Of a stretch of DNA of 64,000 nt, positions 7,016-16,328 are shown piece after piece. Under the pieces are notes generated by a model that was not told where the DNA came from, searched no databases, and saw nothing but the letters and a program-made list of their open reading frames with translations. Positions within the stretch are counted from its first letter, which is position 1; each line of letters begins with the position of its first letter. This DNA comes from CALDTK01 sp041744755 (GTDB lineage Bacteria > Bacteroidota > Bacteroidia > Chitinophagales > Saprospiraceae). The DNA lies in contig JBGTKC010000007.1 in NCBI GenBank assembly GCA_041744755.1, forward strand, positions 1-64,000. The letters are read 5' to 3'. Position numbers and translations under genes: made by a program.

Positions 7016-9976
7016 CTAGCTCCGAATCACCTCCCCGTTCTTATCCAAAATTACCGGATCACCCAGCCCCAGCTCTTTCAAACCTTCCAGCTGCGTGGCC
7101 TTGTCGCCCACCACGATGAAGCGCATTTCCTTCGGGGCGATGTACTTCGAGATGAGGCCCTTGGCATTGGCGAGCGTCATGTTGTTGAGCTCGTTGGCGC
7201 GCTGGGCCTTGTAGTCGGCCGGGAGGTTGTAGGTCGAGATCTCGAGCAGCTGGCCGAGCTTGTCGTTGAGGCTCTCGTTGGCCAGCGCCTCCTTGCGCGT
7301 AAGGCTGGCCTTGGTCTTGTCGAGGTCGTCCTGTGTGAAGCCTTCGGCGTAGCCGCCGAGGATCTCCTGGAACACCTGCGCCGACTCCTTGGTCACGTTC
7401 GCGCGCACGCTCGACATGGCCACGAAGTAGCCGTCTTGCTTGGTGGCCGGCACGCTCGAGTAGGCGCCGTAGGTGTAGCCGCGGTTCTCGCGCAGCTCCT
7501 GGAAGAGGCGCCCGCTACCCGAGCCCCCGAGGCGCTCGTTGACGACCGTGAGTTTGTAGTAGTCCGGATCGTTGATCCCGGGGGCCGGCTTACCGACGAA
7601 GATGACGGACTGTTTGGCGTCCGGGACGTCGACGAAGAAGACCTGCTCGTCGCGCTTGGCGGCGGTGTCGACCGTCGGCAGCGTCACCTCCGGACCTTCC
7701 CACTTCTCTTCATATTCCTCGAAGGCGTCCTCGGCCTCGTCGTCGGTGACGTTGCCGACCACGTGAATCGTGGCCAGGCGCGGGTTGATGTACTTCGCGT
7801 AGTGATCCTTGAGGTCCTGGAGCGTGAGCTTTTCGACGCTCTGCACGGTGCCGGCGGTCGGGCGCGCCATGCGGGAGTCGGCCCCGTAGATCACCTTCCC
7901 GAAGGCCATGCGCGCGGCGTAGCCCGGCTGCGCCATCTGCCCCTGAATGTTGCTGATGGCGGCCGACTTGAGGCGGTCGAATTCGGCCTCGTCGAAGCGC
8001 GGCTGCGTCAAGGCCTCCATCACGAGGTCCACGCTCGGGCGGAAGTTGCGGGCCAGGGTGTTGACGTACAGCGTTGCGTCCTCGCGACCGGCGCGGAAGG
8101 AGTAGCTCGCGCCCAGCTGCCCGAGGGCGTCGGCGTACTGCTCAGGAGTTTTGGTTTTCGTGCCCTCGAGCAGGAGGTCGGTGAGGATGCCCATCAGGCC
8201 TTCCTTGCCCTCCGGATCGGTGAGCGCGCCGCCGTCAAAACGGATAGCGTAGGTGACCAGCGGTAGCTCGTCCGACTCGATGCCGAGCAGCTTCGAGCCG
8301 TTGTCGTTGGTCTCGCGGTAGATCTTCGGCGTCGGCGGGATCACCTCACCGACGAGGGCGGGCCGCTTCGAGCGATCGATCTTGGAGGCCGTGCGCGGAA
8401 AGTCGGTAGCCGACTCATCCATCGGCGGCGCCTCGGCGCCCTCGACGATGGCCTCCTCGACCACGTCGGCCTTGGTGCTGCCCTCCACGGTGAGGTCGAG
8501 CTGGCCCTTCGGCACGAAGCTCGTCATGACGTGGGGCTTGTCCTTGATGTAGTAGTTGTAGACGCGCATCACGTCGGCCGGCGTCACGCTAAGTAGGCCA
8601 GCGGCCTGTTTCTTGAGGTGCTCAGGACTTCCGAAGAACTCGTTCGACTGCGCCAACGCGAAGCTCTTCGAGAGTACGGAGTTGAGCTGTCCATAAAACT
8701 GCGTCTCGAGTTGATTGCGGATGCGCTCCATGTCGCGCGGGTCAATGCCGTCCTTCTCGAAGCGCGTCATCGCCTCGTTGACGCCGGCCAGGACCTGGTC
8801 GAGGTCGGTTTTGGCATTAGCCCGCACCGAAATCTGGAACTGCCCGGCGATGTTGCTCGCACCGTTGTAAGCCCGCGGCTGTGGCGCCAGCTTCTTCTCT
8901 TCGACCAACACCTTGTAAAGGGGCGCACGCTTGCCGTCGCTCAGCAACTCGGCCAGGTAATCGAGCGCGTACTCGTCCGGATTGCCGGCGTTGATGCTCG
9001 GCCAGGTCATGGTAAGCTGCGGGAGCTCGGCGAAGTTGTCCTCGTGGTACAGATTGACGGTCGAGGCCATCTTGACGGGCTGCGGCTGCATCACCGGCAC
9101 CATCTTGCGCTTCGGGATCTCGGAGAAGTAGTACTCGACGAGCTTCTGGACCTTCTCGGGGTCGATGTCGCCGGCGATCACCATCGTGGCGTTATTTGGG
9201 CCGTAGTAGGCCTCGTAAAACTCCTTCACGTCGGCCTCGGTGGCGGCCTGTAGGTCCTCCAGACTCCCGATCACCTGCCAGTTGTACGGGTGGCCCTCCG
9301 GGTACATCGCTTTGTCGATTACGTAACCCTCGTGGCCGTAGGGCGCGTTGTCGACGCGCTGGCGCTTCTCGTTCTTGACGACCTGCTTCTCGTTCTCGAG
9401 CACGGGCGTGGTCACGGTATTGATCATGTAGCCCATGCGGTCGGCCTCCATCCAGAGGATGCGCTCGAGGGCGTCCTTGGGCACCACCTCGTAGTACACG
9501 GTGCCGTCCTGCCAGGTGCCGCCGTTGAAGTCCCCGCCGAGGTCCTCGATCTCCTTGAAGAAGGCGCCCTTGCCGACGTTCTCCGAGGCCTGGAAGAGCA
9601 TGTGCTCGAAGAAGTGCGCGAAGCCCGTGCGTCCGGGTTTCTCGCGGTTGGATCCGACGTTGAACAGGATCGCCACCGCCACCACCGGGTCGGAGTGGTC
9701 CTCGTGGAGGATGAGGTCGAGCCCGTTGTCCATCAGGATCTTCTGGTACGGGATGTCGAGCTTAACGTCGGGGGTTTTGGCGGCAGCCGTGGCGCTCGTT
9801 TTGGCGGCAGCCGGCATTGCCTTGGTCGCCGTGGTCGCCTTGACGGCCTTGGCCGGAGCTTTTGTAGTGGCGGGGGCCTTCTTCTGCGGGGCTTGCGCCA
9901 ACATGGGGCCCGCCAGCGTCAGACAGGCGAGTCCCGTGACCGCAAGTCGGCCGAGCGTACGAATCGTATTAATCAT
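7016..9976 (-). CDS. M16 family zinc protease, two-domain, secreted
   Basis: This is a 986-residue pitrilysin-type peptidase. The signal peptide (LAVTGLACLTLAGPMLAQ) is followed by a roughly 45-residue Ala/Lys/Thr linker. The inverted zinc motif HFFEH lies at 121-125, with the downstream ligand region ALERILWMEADRM. A second M16 repeat occupies the C-terminal half (from about residue 560, with LLTDLLLEGTKTKTPEQYADAL and a RGYTYGAYSSV arginine/tyrosine loop) and lacks its own HxxEH, as in typical bacterial two-lobed members. It probably degrades peptides in the periplasm. Two hairpin-motif copies with GGCA loops (9774, 9798) encode AAKT steps of the linker; a third lies at 8808. Confidence 0.93.
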   Translation of the reverse strand: MINTIRTLGRLAVTGLACLTLAGPMLAQAPQKKAPATTKAPAKAVKATTATKAMPAAAKTSATAAAKTPDVKLDIPYQKILMDNGLDLILHEDHSDPVVAVAILFNVGSNREKPGRTGFAHFFEHMLFQASENVGKGAFFKEIEDLGGDFNGGTWQDGTVYYEVVPKDALERILWMEADRMGYMINTVTTPVLENEKQVVKNEKRQRVDNAPYGHEGYVIDKAMYPEGHPYNWQVIGSLEDLQAATEADVKEFYEAYYGPNNATMVIAGDIDPEKVQKLVEYYFSEIPKRKMVPVMQPQPVKMASTVNLYHEDNFAELPQLTMTWPSINAGNPDEYALDYLAELLSDGKRAPLYKVLVEEKKLAPQPRAYNGASNIAGQFQISVRANAKTDLDQVLAGVNEAMTRFEKDGIDPRDMERIRNQLETQFYGQLNSVLSKSFALAQSNEFFGSPEHLKKQAAGLLSVTPADVMRVYNYYIKDKPHVMTSFVPKGQLDLTVEGSTKADVVEEAIVEGAEAPPMDESATDFPRTASKIDRSKRPALVGEVIPPTPKIYRETNDNGSKLLGIESDELPLVTYAIRFDGGALTDPEGKEGLMGILTDLLLEGTKTKTPEQYADALGQLGASYSFRAGREDATLYVNTLARNFRPSVDLVMEALTQPRFDEAEFDRLKSAAISNIQGQMAQPGYAARMAFGKVIYGADSRMARPTAGTVQSVEKLTLQDLKDHYAKYINPRLATIHVVGNVTDDEAEDAFEEYEEKWEGPEVTLPTVDTAAKRDEQVFFVDVPDAKQSVIFVGKPAPGINDPDYYKLTVVNERLGGSGSGRLFQELRENRGYTYGAYSSVPATKQDGYFVAMSSVRANVTKESAQVFQEILGGYAEGFTQDDLDKTKASLTRKEALANESLNDKLGQLLEISTYNLPADYKAQRANELNNMTLANAKGLISKYIAPKEMRFIVVGDKATQLEGLKELGLGDPVILDKNGEVIRS

Positions 9977-10236
9977 AGTTAGATTTGATTGTGAAGGGGG
10001 GACAAGTTACCACCTGCGTATTTAAGCGTATACGCCTTGCGGCAAAACGGTATACCAACGGGCGGCGGTCTTCGACCAATGGCGCTAATCTCAATGCGAA
10101 GACAGGTCGTGCGAGCACGGCGCCATAGCGCCACCGCGTTCAAAGGTTCCACTACATCGGGCGCTGGCAGAGCCAGTCGAACGCCCGCCTCTGCGTACCT
10201 CTGCGGCCTCTATGCCTCCTTGCTAACCCGCATCCC
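9977..10236. other. Intergenic region, divergent promoters
   Basis: This 260-base divergent spacer lies between the M16 gene (leftward) and the GNAT gene (rightward). It contains one intergenic copy of the hairpin motif at 10034-10048. No confident promoter box was identified. Confidence 0.5.
10034..10048 (-). repeat. Hairpin motif copy, intergenic (GTTTT-GCC-GCAA-GGC)
   Basis: This is a non-coding copy of the dispersed motif with a flipped GCC/GGC stem and a GCAA loop. Because it is outside genes, its stem pairing cannot be explained by protein constraint. Confidence 0.75.
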
Positions 10237-10740
10237 ATGCTCCACCTCCGCCCCATCGCCCCCGCCGACAATTTCGCCGTGGCCCGCGTCATCCGCACCG
10301 TCATGCCCGAGTTCAACTGCATCGGTGAGGGCTTCTCGATCGAGGACCCCGAGGTCGACGACATGGCCGGCGCCTACAGCGCACCCCGATCGCAATTTTT
10401 CGTCGTCGAAAGCGACGATGACGCGGGAGCAGCTTCCGCCAAAACGATCGTCGCCGTGGCGGGCTACGCCCCGTTGACCGGCGGTGACGCCAATACTTGT
10501 GAGCTGCGCAAGATGTACGCCCTGTCGCCCGCCCGCGGCAGAGGCGCCGGCAGGCTCCTCATCGACGCCTGCCTCGCCGGCGCGCGCGAGGCCGGCTTCA
10601 CGCGCATATACCTCGAGACCGTTAACGCCATGACGCAGGCCGCAGAACTCTACCGCAAGCACGGCTTCGAGGACCTCGACGCGCCGCTGGGCGGGACCGG
10701 GCACACGGGCTGCGATCGGTGGATGGCGCGGGCGCTGTAG
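10237..10740 (+). CDS. GNAT family N-acetyltransferase
   Basis: This 167-residue protein has the Gcn5 fold: beta strands at the N-terminus (LHLRPIAPADN), the acetyl-CoA pyrophosphate loop around RGRGAGRLLIDA (after LRKMYALSPA), and the C-terminal YRKHGFEDLD segment common to the family. It transfers an acetyl group from acetyl-CoA to an unknown amine, probably a small molecule or peptide. It stands alone; the next gene starts 72 bases downstream. One hairpin-motif copy lies at 10431 (encoding SAKT). Confidence 0.88.
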   Translation: MLHLRPIAPADNFAVARVIRTVMPEFNCIGEGFSIEDPEVDDMAGAYSAPRSQFFVVESDDDAGAASAKTIVAVAGYAPLTGGDANTCELRKMYALSPARGRGAGRLLIDACLAGAREAGFTRIYLETVNAMTQAAELYRKHGFEDLDAPLGGTGHTGCDRWMARAL

Positions 10741-10812
10741 GGATGGAGCCGGAACCCCGGTGTATGTGGCTATTCCGGCCTATGTTCGTGTCACCTCAGC
10801 CAGGCGCTTCGC

Positions 10813-11562
10813 ATGCCCCAGAACACACCGGACCGACGTTTGGCCCCCCCTGTCTTACTGGTCCTCCTCGGCCTGTGGCTAGGGGTCACCTCCGCGCTCG
10901 CGCAGCGCCCGGAGCTCACCTTCTTCGCCGGGCCCTCAATCGCGTACCGGACCCTCTCCGCGCAGGGCAACCACAGTTACCTCGCGGGGGCCTTCGACGA
11001 CACCGACCGCCGCGCCGTCCTCGGGGAGGTCGGCCTGCGGCACAGCCAGGCCGTCGGCAAGCGCTCGCGCCTCTCCGGGGGCCTCACCTACGGCACCCTC
11101 GGGTACAACTTCTCCGAGGCGCCCCTCAAGTGGGGCAGCCAGTGGAACGGGACGGCGTTCGACCCGACGCTACCGAGTGGCGAACCCGACGCCTCCCCGC
11201 TCATCGGACACCGCTTTACGTACGTAGCCGCGCCCATCGAGTACGCCTACCAGCTCCTCGGCGACGGGCACAGCGTTCGCCTCTCGCTGCGGGGGGGCGC
11301 CGAACCGGCTATCCTCGTCGGGCAGGTCCAACGGCTGCGCGCCAGCGACAACAGCCGCTACTCGAGGGAGCTCGACGGGCTCTTCCACGGCTACAGCCTC
11401 GGGCTCCGCACCGGCCTCAGCGTCTCGTACGGGATGGCCCCCGGTTGGGCCATCGTCGCCGAACCTACCTTCCGGCACCAACTCCTGCCGCTCATCGAAG
11501 GCCTTCTCCAAACGCGCCTCTACTCCACGAGCTTGATGCTCGGGATCCAGCGAACGCTGTAG
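10813..11562 (+). CDS. Outer-membrane beta-barrel protein, 249 aa
   Basis: The signal peptide (VLLVLLGLWLGVTSALAQ) is followed by strand-rich sequence such as RLSGGLTYGTLGYNF, HSVRLSLRGGAEPAILVG and TGLSVSYGM. This is the pattern of the small 8-10 strand porin-like barrels of Bacteroidota. Substrate unknown. The methionine at 10813 directly precedes a standard n-region. It is the only gene between the GNAT gene and the leftward hypothetical gene. It carries no hairpin-motif copy. Confidence 0.75.
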   Translation: MPQNTPDRRLAPPVLLVLLGLWLGVTSALAQRPELTFFAGPSIAYRTLSAQGNHSYLAGAFDDTDRRAVLGEVGLRHSQAVGKRSRLSGGLTYGTLGYNFSEAPLKWGSQWNGTAFDPTLPSGEPDASPLIGHRFTYVAAPIEYAYQLLGDGHSVRLSLRGGAEPAILVGQVQRLRASDNSRYSRELDGLFHGYSLGLRTGLSVSYGMAPGWAIVAEPTFRHQLLPLIEGLLQTRLYSTSLMLGIQRTL

Positions 11563-11599
11563 GGCGAGTCCCTGAATCCACTATGCGCCAGCTTAATCC

Positions 11600-12253
11600 T
11601 CAGGTCAACTCAGCCGCGAACTCACGCGTGCCGAAGTCCTCGCCGCTTAGCCAGTACTCCGAAGTCATCAATCGATATTGCCCGTCACCCAACGCCTCCG
11701 ACCGCCACAGGATCGACTCCGCCTCCGGGAAGTCGGCCTTGCCGGCCATGCGCTCCTCGTAGAGCCGCGGGAGGATGGCGTGCCCGCGCAGTCCCGGCGA
11801 CATGAGCCGCAGTACGTCGGCTTTCGCGAAAACTTTGCCCCCGGCCTCCGCCGGCGTGATGCTACACAGGATGACGCTCGCCTTCGTATTCGGGAACTTC
11901 CCGTTGTAGGCGCGGTACAGTAGTTGATTGACGTGCCACAGGCGCTCGTGCAGGCTGATGTCCGGGTACTCCTCCACCACCTTGTCGAGCAACATGTCGT
12001 GGGCGATCTGCTCGATCTGGTGCTCGTTTAGCTCCTCCTCGGTGAACGTTTGCCGCAAGGCGACCACGGCCGCTTCCGCTGGGGCCAGGTCACTCGTCAC
12101 CAGGGCCAGATACTCGCGGAGCTCACTCGCCGGCAGCTCCTCCACGTTCTCGACATCGTAGGCGTCGAGGAGGGCGCGCAGGCGGGCCTCGGTCCAGAAG
12201 CCCGGGTCTTCGGAGACGGTTTCGATGTCGGAAATGGCGATCTGGTAGGTCAT
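11600..12253 (-). CDS. Hypothetical protein, 217 aa
   Basis: The frame begins at ATG 12253 (MTYQIAISDIETVSED). An in-frame extension further upstream would overlap the mutase gene on the other strand and is unlikely. The protein is acidic and largely helical, with no signal peptide or membrane segment, so it is probably cytosolic. I do not recognise a family. One hairpin-motif copy lies inside (11819, encoding VFAKA) and another sits 6 bases upstream of the start codon (12259). Confidence 0.65.
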   Translation of the reverse strand: MTYQIAISDIETVSEDPGFWTEARLRALLDAYDVENVEELPASELREYLALVTSDLAPAEAAVVALRQTFTEEELNEHQIEQIAHDMLLDKVVEEYPDISLHERLWHVNQLLYRAYNGKFPNTKASVILCSITPAEAGGKVFAKADVLRLMSPGLRGHAILPRLYEERMAGKADFPEAESILWRSEALGDGQYRLMTSEYWLSGEDFGTREFAAELT

Positions 12254-12258
12254 GATAG

Positions 12259-12273
12259 GTTTTGCTGAAAAGC
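12259..12273 (+). repeat. Hairpin motif copy, intergenic (GTTTT-GCT-GAAA-AGC)
   Basis: This copy is non-coding and has a GCT/AGC stem, the only one of that composition in the window. All three stem positions pair. It sits immediately upstream of the start of the leftward 217-residue gene. Confidence 0.75.
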
Positions 12274-12445
12274 TAAACGTCACGAGATCGAAGGTGACTG
12301 CTCGAACGAGTATTGGATCGCGGAGGACGCAGAGGTCCGCTGGGCGCGTAGCGTCGTCCATCGTCCGCCAGCCGCCGTCACGCCCTCTGTGCCCCTCGTG
12401 TCTTCTTCGTACGCTTTGTGTCCTTCGAAGTTTACTTTCGCCCGC

Positions 12446-14209
12446 ATGCCCTTCGACCCGACCACCCAACGCAACCTCGACACCTGGCTCCAAGGCGACT
12501 ACGACGCTGAGACAAAGGCCGAGATCCGAGCCCTCCTCGACGCCGGCGACGACACCGCCGTCACGAACGCCTTCTACCAGGACCTCGAGTTCGGTACCGG
12601 CGGCATGCGCGGCGTCATGGGCGTCGGCCCGAATCGCGTCAATCGCTACACCCTCGGGGCGGCCACGCAAGGGTTTGCCAATTACTTGAACGAGCAGGGT
12701 ACGCCTTCCGGGACGTCTCAGCGTTCGCCGCAGGCGAAGGCCCCCGCCGTCGTCATCGCGCACGACTGCCGCAACAACTCCGACACCTTCGCCAATCTCG
12801 TGGCCGATGTCTTCAGTGCCAATGGCATCACGGTCCACTTCTTCGAGGGGATGCGCCCGACGCCGGAGTTGAGTTTTGCCGTAAGGCGCCTCAACGCCCA
12901 GGGCGGCGTCATGCTTACGGCCTCGCACAACCCCCGCGAGTACAACGGCTATAAGGCCTACGGCACCGACGGCGGACAGCTCGTGGCCCCGGCCGACGAG
13001 GCGGTGCTCGAACACGTCCGCGAGGTGAGCTCGGTCGGCGACATCAAGTTTTCGCGAAAGCCGGAACTCGTGCATACCATCGGCGAGGACATGGACGAGG
13101 CCTTCTACGACGCGCTCGTGAAGCTCTCCTTAAGCCCCGACGCCATCGAGCGGGAGGCCGATATGCCGATCGTCTTCTCGCCGATCCACGGCACGGGCAT
13201 GGTGAGCGTGCCGCCGGTACTTAAGCGTTTCGGCTTCACCAACGTGGTGACTGTCCCTGAGCAAATGATTCCCGACGGCGACTTCCCGACCGTCGTCTAC
13301 CCGAACCCTGAGGAGGCCGAGGCCCTCTCGATGGCGCTCGCCAAGGCCCGCGAGGTCGGCGCCGACCTCGTGATGGCCACCGACCCCGACGCCGACCGCG
13401 TGGGCATCGCCGTGCGCGACGACGCCGGCGAGATGCGGCTGCTCAACGGCAACCAGACCGCCTGTCTGCTGGTGCACTACGTGCTGAGTGCGCACAAGCG
13501 CAAAGGCGACATCCGCCCGGACGATTACGTCGTAAAGACCGTCGTGACGAGCTACCTTATTGATCGCATCGCCGAGGATTTTGGCGTCGAGTGCATCAAG
13601 ACCCTGACGGGCTTCAAATTCATCGGCGAGGTGATGACCGAGCGGGAGGGCAAGGGCCGCTTCCTCGTCGGCGGGGAGGAGAGCTACGGCTACCTCGTCG
13701 GCGAGCACGCGCGGGACAAGGACGCGGTGATCAGCTGTGCGATGATCGCCGAGATGGCGGCCTACCACAAGTCGCAGGGGTCCTCGCTGTGGGATGCACT
13801 AAAGGCACTCTATAAGGAGTACGGCTTCTACAAGGAGAAGCTCGTATCCCTCACGAAGCAGGGCAAGTCCGGCGCCGAGGAGATTCAGGCGATGATGGCG
13901 GGCTTTCGCCAAAACCCACCGCACGCGCTCGGCGGTAGCGAGGTGGTCACGATCAAGGACTACAAGTCCGACACGAGCCACGACCTCGCGAGCGGCGAGA
14001 AGACCAAAATTGGCCTGCCGAGCTCGAATGTTCTCCAGTTCTTCACCGCCGATGGCACCATCGTGAGCGCGCGTCCGAGCGGCACGGAGCCGAAGATCAA
14101 GTTCTACTGCCAGGTCAAGGACACCGACCACGACGGCGACACCTTCGCCGCCGCGATGGACAAGCTCGACGCCAAGGTGACGCGCGTGATGGCGGATTTG
14201 GGGGTGTGA
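12446..14209 (+). CDS. Phosphohexomutase (phosphoglucomutase/phosphomannomutase family)
   Basis: This 587-residue alpha-D-phosphohexomutase interconverts hexose 1- and 6-phosphates. The phosphoserine loop TASHNP has the catalytic Ser at residue 160. The metal loop DPDADR is at 313-318, the sugar-specificity loop GGEESYG is near 410, and the C-terminal phosphate-binding loop SGTEPKIKFY is near 553. Length and landmarks fit the longer PgcA/PGM2-like branch. I chose ATG 12446 (MPFDPTTQRNLDTWLQ) because homologous proteins begin just before the TWLQ segment; an upstream in-frame ATG would add 19 unrelated residues. Three hairpin-motif copies lie inside (12873, 13048, 13901; the last is read as GFRQN). 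Confidence 0.93.
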   Translation: MPFDPTTQRNLDTWLQGDYDAETKAEIRALLDAGDDTAVTNAFYQDLEFGTGGMRGVMGVGPNRVNRYTLGAATQGFANYLNEQGTPSGTSQRSPQAKAPAVVIAHDCRNNSDTFANLVADVFSANGITVHFFEGMRPTPELSFAVRRLNAQGGVMLTASHNPREYNGYKAYGTDGGQLVAPADEAVLEHVREVSSVGDIKFSRKPELVHTIGEDMDEAFYDALVKLSLSPDAIEREADMPIVFSPIHGTGMVSVPPVLKRFGFTNVVTVPEQMIPDGDFPTVVYPNPEEAEALSMALAKAREVGADLVMATDPDADRVGIAVRDDAGEMRLLNGNQTACLLVHYVLSAHKRKGDIRPDDYVVKTVVTSYLIDRIAEDFGVECIKTLTGFKFIGEVMTEREGKGRFLVGGEESYGYLVGEHARDKDAVISCAMIAEMAAYHKSQGSSLWDALKALYKEYGFYKEKLVSLTKQGKSGAEEIQAMMAGFRQNPPHALGGSEVVTIKDYKSDTSHDLASGEKTKIGLPSSNVLQFFTADGTIVSARPSGTEPKIKFYCQVKDTDHDGDTFAAAMDKLDAKVTRVMADLGV

Positions 14210-14309
14210 GGTTACTGGACGAGTAGGCCCTAACCATAACGACGTCACCGCAGTTTGCGATGCTCGTGTCTGCCTGAGCTGATGTGGTCCATGCGCTGAC
14301 CCTCTAAGC

Positions 14310-14993
14310 TCACAGAAAGATCGCCACGTTCAGCACCGCCGTCAGTATCTCCATCGCCAGCAGCCCCCGCTGTGGACCCCGGTCGCAGTAGTACACATTC
14401 CCCGCCGCCGTGGCGTCACCGTAGCGCTTGAACACCCGCCGACTCATCCGCTCCTGGAGGCGGTCGGTGAAGACGTGCGTGTAAGTAAGGCGCTCACTGC
14501 CGGAGTAGACCTCGTAGTCGTACACACTGCGGCCCGTGCGCCGGCGCCCACCGTAGGGCGCCCCCGGGTGCTGCGCCATCCCGTAGAAGCTGTGCCACTG
14601 GCCAGGCAGCAGATAAAGGGAATTGCCCCCAGGCGAAAACCGCATCCCCGGGTAATTATAAACCAGATCGGAGTAGCCGCTCGTCCCGCCGCCGAGCACC
14701 CGCCCGAGGGACTGCCGACTCCAGCCGCCGTCTACCGTCGAGGTCCGCAGGTCGAGCTCGAGGGTGTCTCGTGAAGCGTTGTAAAACGAAATGTACGGGA
14801 CGCCGTCTACGCCCCAGAAATCATACGACACCACGAGCGTGCTGTCCTCCGAGACGTAGGCATCACGCTGGACCTCGAAACCGCTTGCCCTGACCTCATG
14901 GATGCTGTAGCGCGCCGCGCAGGACGGCAGCAAGCCGATGGCGAGTACCGCCACGAGAAGAGCGGTCGACTGCCGTAGGGTAGCGCTGGACAT
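14310..14993 (-). CDS. Lipoprotein of unknown function, 227 aa
   Basis: The N-terminus has a type II signal (LLVAVLAIGLLPSC) with a lipobox-like LPSC, so the mature protein would be lipidated at that cysteine. The mature part is beta-rich with many Tyr and Ser. It ends in a short hydrophobic segment (AMEILTAVLNVAIFL) that could be a membrane helix. It is convergent with the mutase gene. Family not recognised. Its 5' region contains mutually exclusive hairpin arms directly before the ATG (14997-15028). Confidence 0.7.
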   Translation of the reverse strand: MSSATLRQSTALLVAVLAIGLLPSCAARYSIHEVRASGFEVQRDAYVSEDSTLVVSYDFWGVDGVPYISFYNASRDTLELDLRTSTVDGGWSRQSLGRVLGGGTSGYSDLVYNYPGMRFSPGGNSLYLLPGQWHSFYGMAQHPGAPYGGRRRTGRSVYDYEVYSGSERLTYTHVFTDRLQERMSRRVFKRYGDATAAGNVYYCDRGPQRGLLAMEILTAVLNVAIFL

Positions 14994-14996
14994 AAT

Positions 14997-15028
14997 CGCG
15001 AAGGAAACCTTCGGCGACGACCTTCGCG
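14997..15028 (-). promoter_or_regulatory. Alternative hairpins just upstream of the lipoprotein start
   Basis: CGCGAAGG at 14997-15004 can pair either with CCTTCG at 15008-15013 (3-base loop) or with the full 8-mer CCTTCGCG at 15021-15028. On the transcript the element ends three bases before the AUG, so it could occlude translation start. The pairing is seen in sequence; a regulatory role is inference. Confidence 0.4.
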
Positions 15029-15140
15029 CAGCCAGCGGTTCACTTTAACCCAACCCTAACGCTATCTCGGTCGCGCCGAACAATCCAATACCGCCGGGAC
15101 TTCAAATCTACGGGACGGACCCACCCGCCCCCAGATTGCT

Positions 15141-16328
15141 ATGGATCAACACACCCCTGCCTCGGACATCCACCAGGTGGCCAACGAGGGTGAGCTCAGC
15201 GACGCCCTACTCGGCGCGCTTGACAACTACGACCCCGACGCCTACGACCCGCGGGGCGTGAGTGCGGGCATCGACCTGCTGCGCCAGGAGGGCTGGTTCT
15301 CGCGTTCGCACAGCCTCGCGTTCGCTTGCCACGGCCACGACAGTGAGGCGGGCGCGCGGGAGGGCTTCGGGCGGCAGCTGCAACTTCTTTACGATGTCGG
15401 CCGCGGGAGTTTGCCGCTCGGGCGCATCTTCGAGGGGCATGTAAACGCGCTGGAGCTCGTGGCCCGCTTCGCGACGCCCACGCAACTCGCGCGCTACCAC
15501 GCCGATGCCGCGGCGGGCAAGATGTTTGGTGTCTGGAATACGGAGGCCGGCAACGGCATCAACGTCTACGACCTCGGCGAGGGCCGCTACGAACTCAAGG
15601 GCGCGAAGACCTTCTGCTCCGGCGCCACCGACGTGGAGCGCCCGATCATCACCGGCCACCTCTGGCGCGACGGCAGGGTGGTCGGCTGGCAGATGCTCGT
15701 CGTCCCGATGGAGCGCGTGGCGCCGAGCCGCGTCGACGACACCTTCTGGAGTCCACTCGGGATGGAGGCCTCGGCCAGCTTCGCGGTCGACTTCGAGGGC
15801 GTCCTCCTCGAGGAAGAGGACCTCCTCGGCGCCCCGGACGACTACCACCTGCAGCCACACTTCAGCGGCGGCGCGATCCGCTTTGCGGCCGTGCAGCTCG
15901 GTGGCGCACGGGCACTCTACGACCAGGCCACGGCCCTACTCAAGTCCATGCACCGCGAGCACGACCCGTACCAGTGCCACCGGATCGCTGACATGGAACT
16001 GGCCCACCAGACGGGGCTCAACTGGCTCCAACTCGCGCCACAGTACGCGCTACCGGTGTGGCACGCCGACGAGGATGTGATCCACTACGCCAACATGACG
16101 CGCACGGCGATCCTGCGGGTCTGCAGCGAGATCCTGGACACGGCCGAGATGGCGGTCGGGGCGCGGGGCTTCCTCGAGCCGAAATCTATTCAGCGTATCT
16201 ACGCAGACCTGAAGATGTACCTCCGCCAACCCGCCCCCGACAACGCCCTGGCCGCCGTAGGTCGGCACGCCGCCGAGCGCGCGCGATTGCCGGCGCGCGA
16301 GGCCAGCGGCCAGCCAGCCATTGTATGA
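15141..16328 (+). CDS. Acyl-CoA dehydrogenase-like flavoprotein
   Basis: This 395-residue protein has the acyl-CoA dehydrogenase plan: N-terminal helices, a middle beta domain with FGVWNTEAGNG, LKGAKTFCSGATDV and FSGGAIRFAAVQLGGA, and a C-terminal four-helix part containing AVGARGFLEPKSIQRIYADLKMYLRQPAPDNALA. It would oxidise an acyl thioester or a related substrate with FAD. Its stop overlaps the start of the PIG-L deacetylase gene (ATGA), and that gene overlaps the methyltransferase gene, so the three are translationally coupled. This company suggests a specialised lipid or glycan pathway rather than bulk fatty-acid oxidation (inference). Confidence 0.8.
   Translation: MDQHTPASDIHQVANEGELSDALLGALDNYDPDAYDPRGVSAGIDLLRQEGWFSRSHSLAFACHGHDSEAGAREGFGRQLQLLYDVGRGSLPLGRIFEGHVNALELVARFATPTQLARYHADAAAGKMFGVWNTEAGNGINVYDLGEGRYELKGAKTFCSGATDVERPIITGHLWRDGRVVGWQMLVVPMERVAPSRVDDTFWSPLGMEASASFAVDFEGVLLEEEDLLGAPDDYHLQPHFSGGAIRFAAVQLGGARALYDQATALLKSMHREHDPYQCHRIADMELAHQTGLNWLQLAPQYALPVWHADEDVIHYANMTRTAILRVCSEILDTAEMAVGARGFLEPKSIQRIYADLKMYLRQPAPDNALAAVGRHAAERARLPAREASGQPAIV

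Noticed and set aside
12254..13075. N-terminal extension of the 217-residue hypothetical protein
   Set aside because: It would overlap the mutase gene head-on and has arginine/valine-rich shadow composition; ATG 12253 is a natural start.
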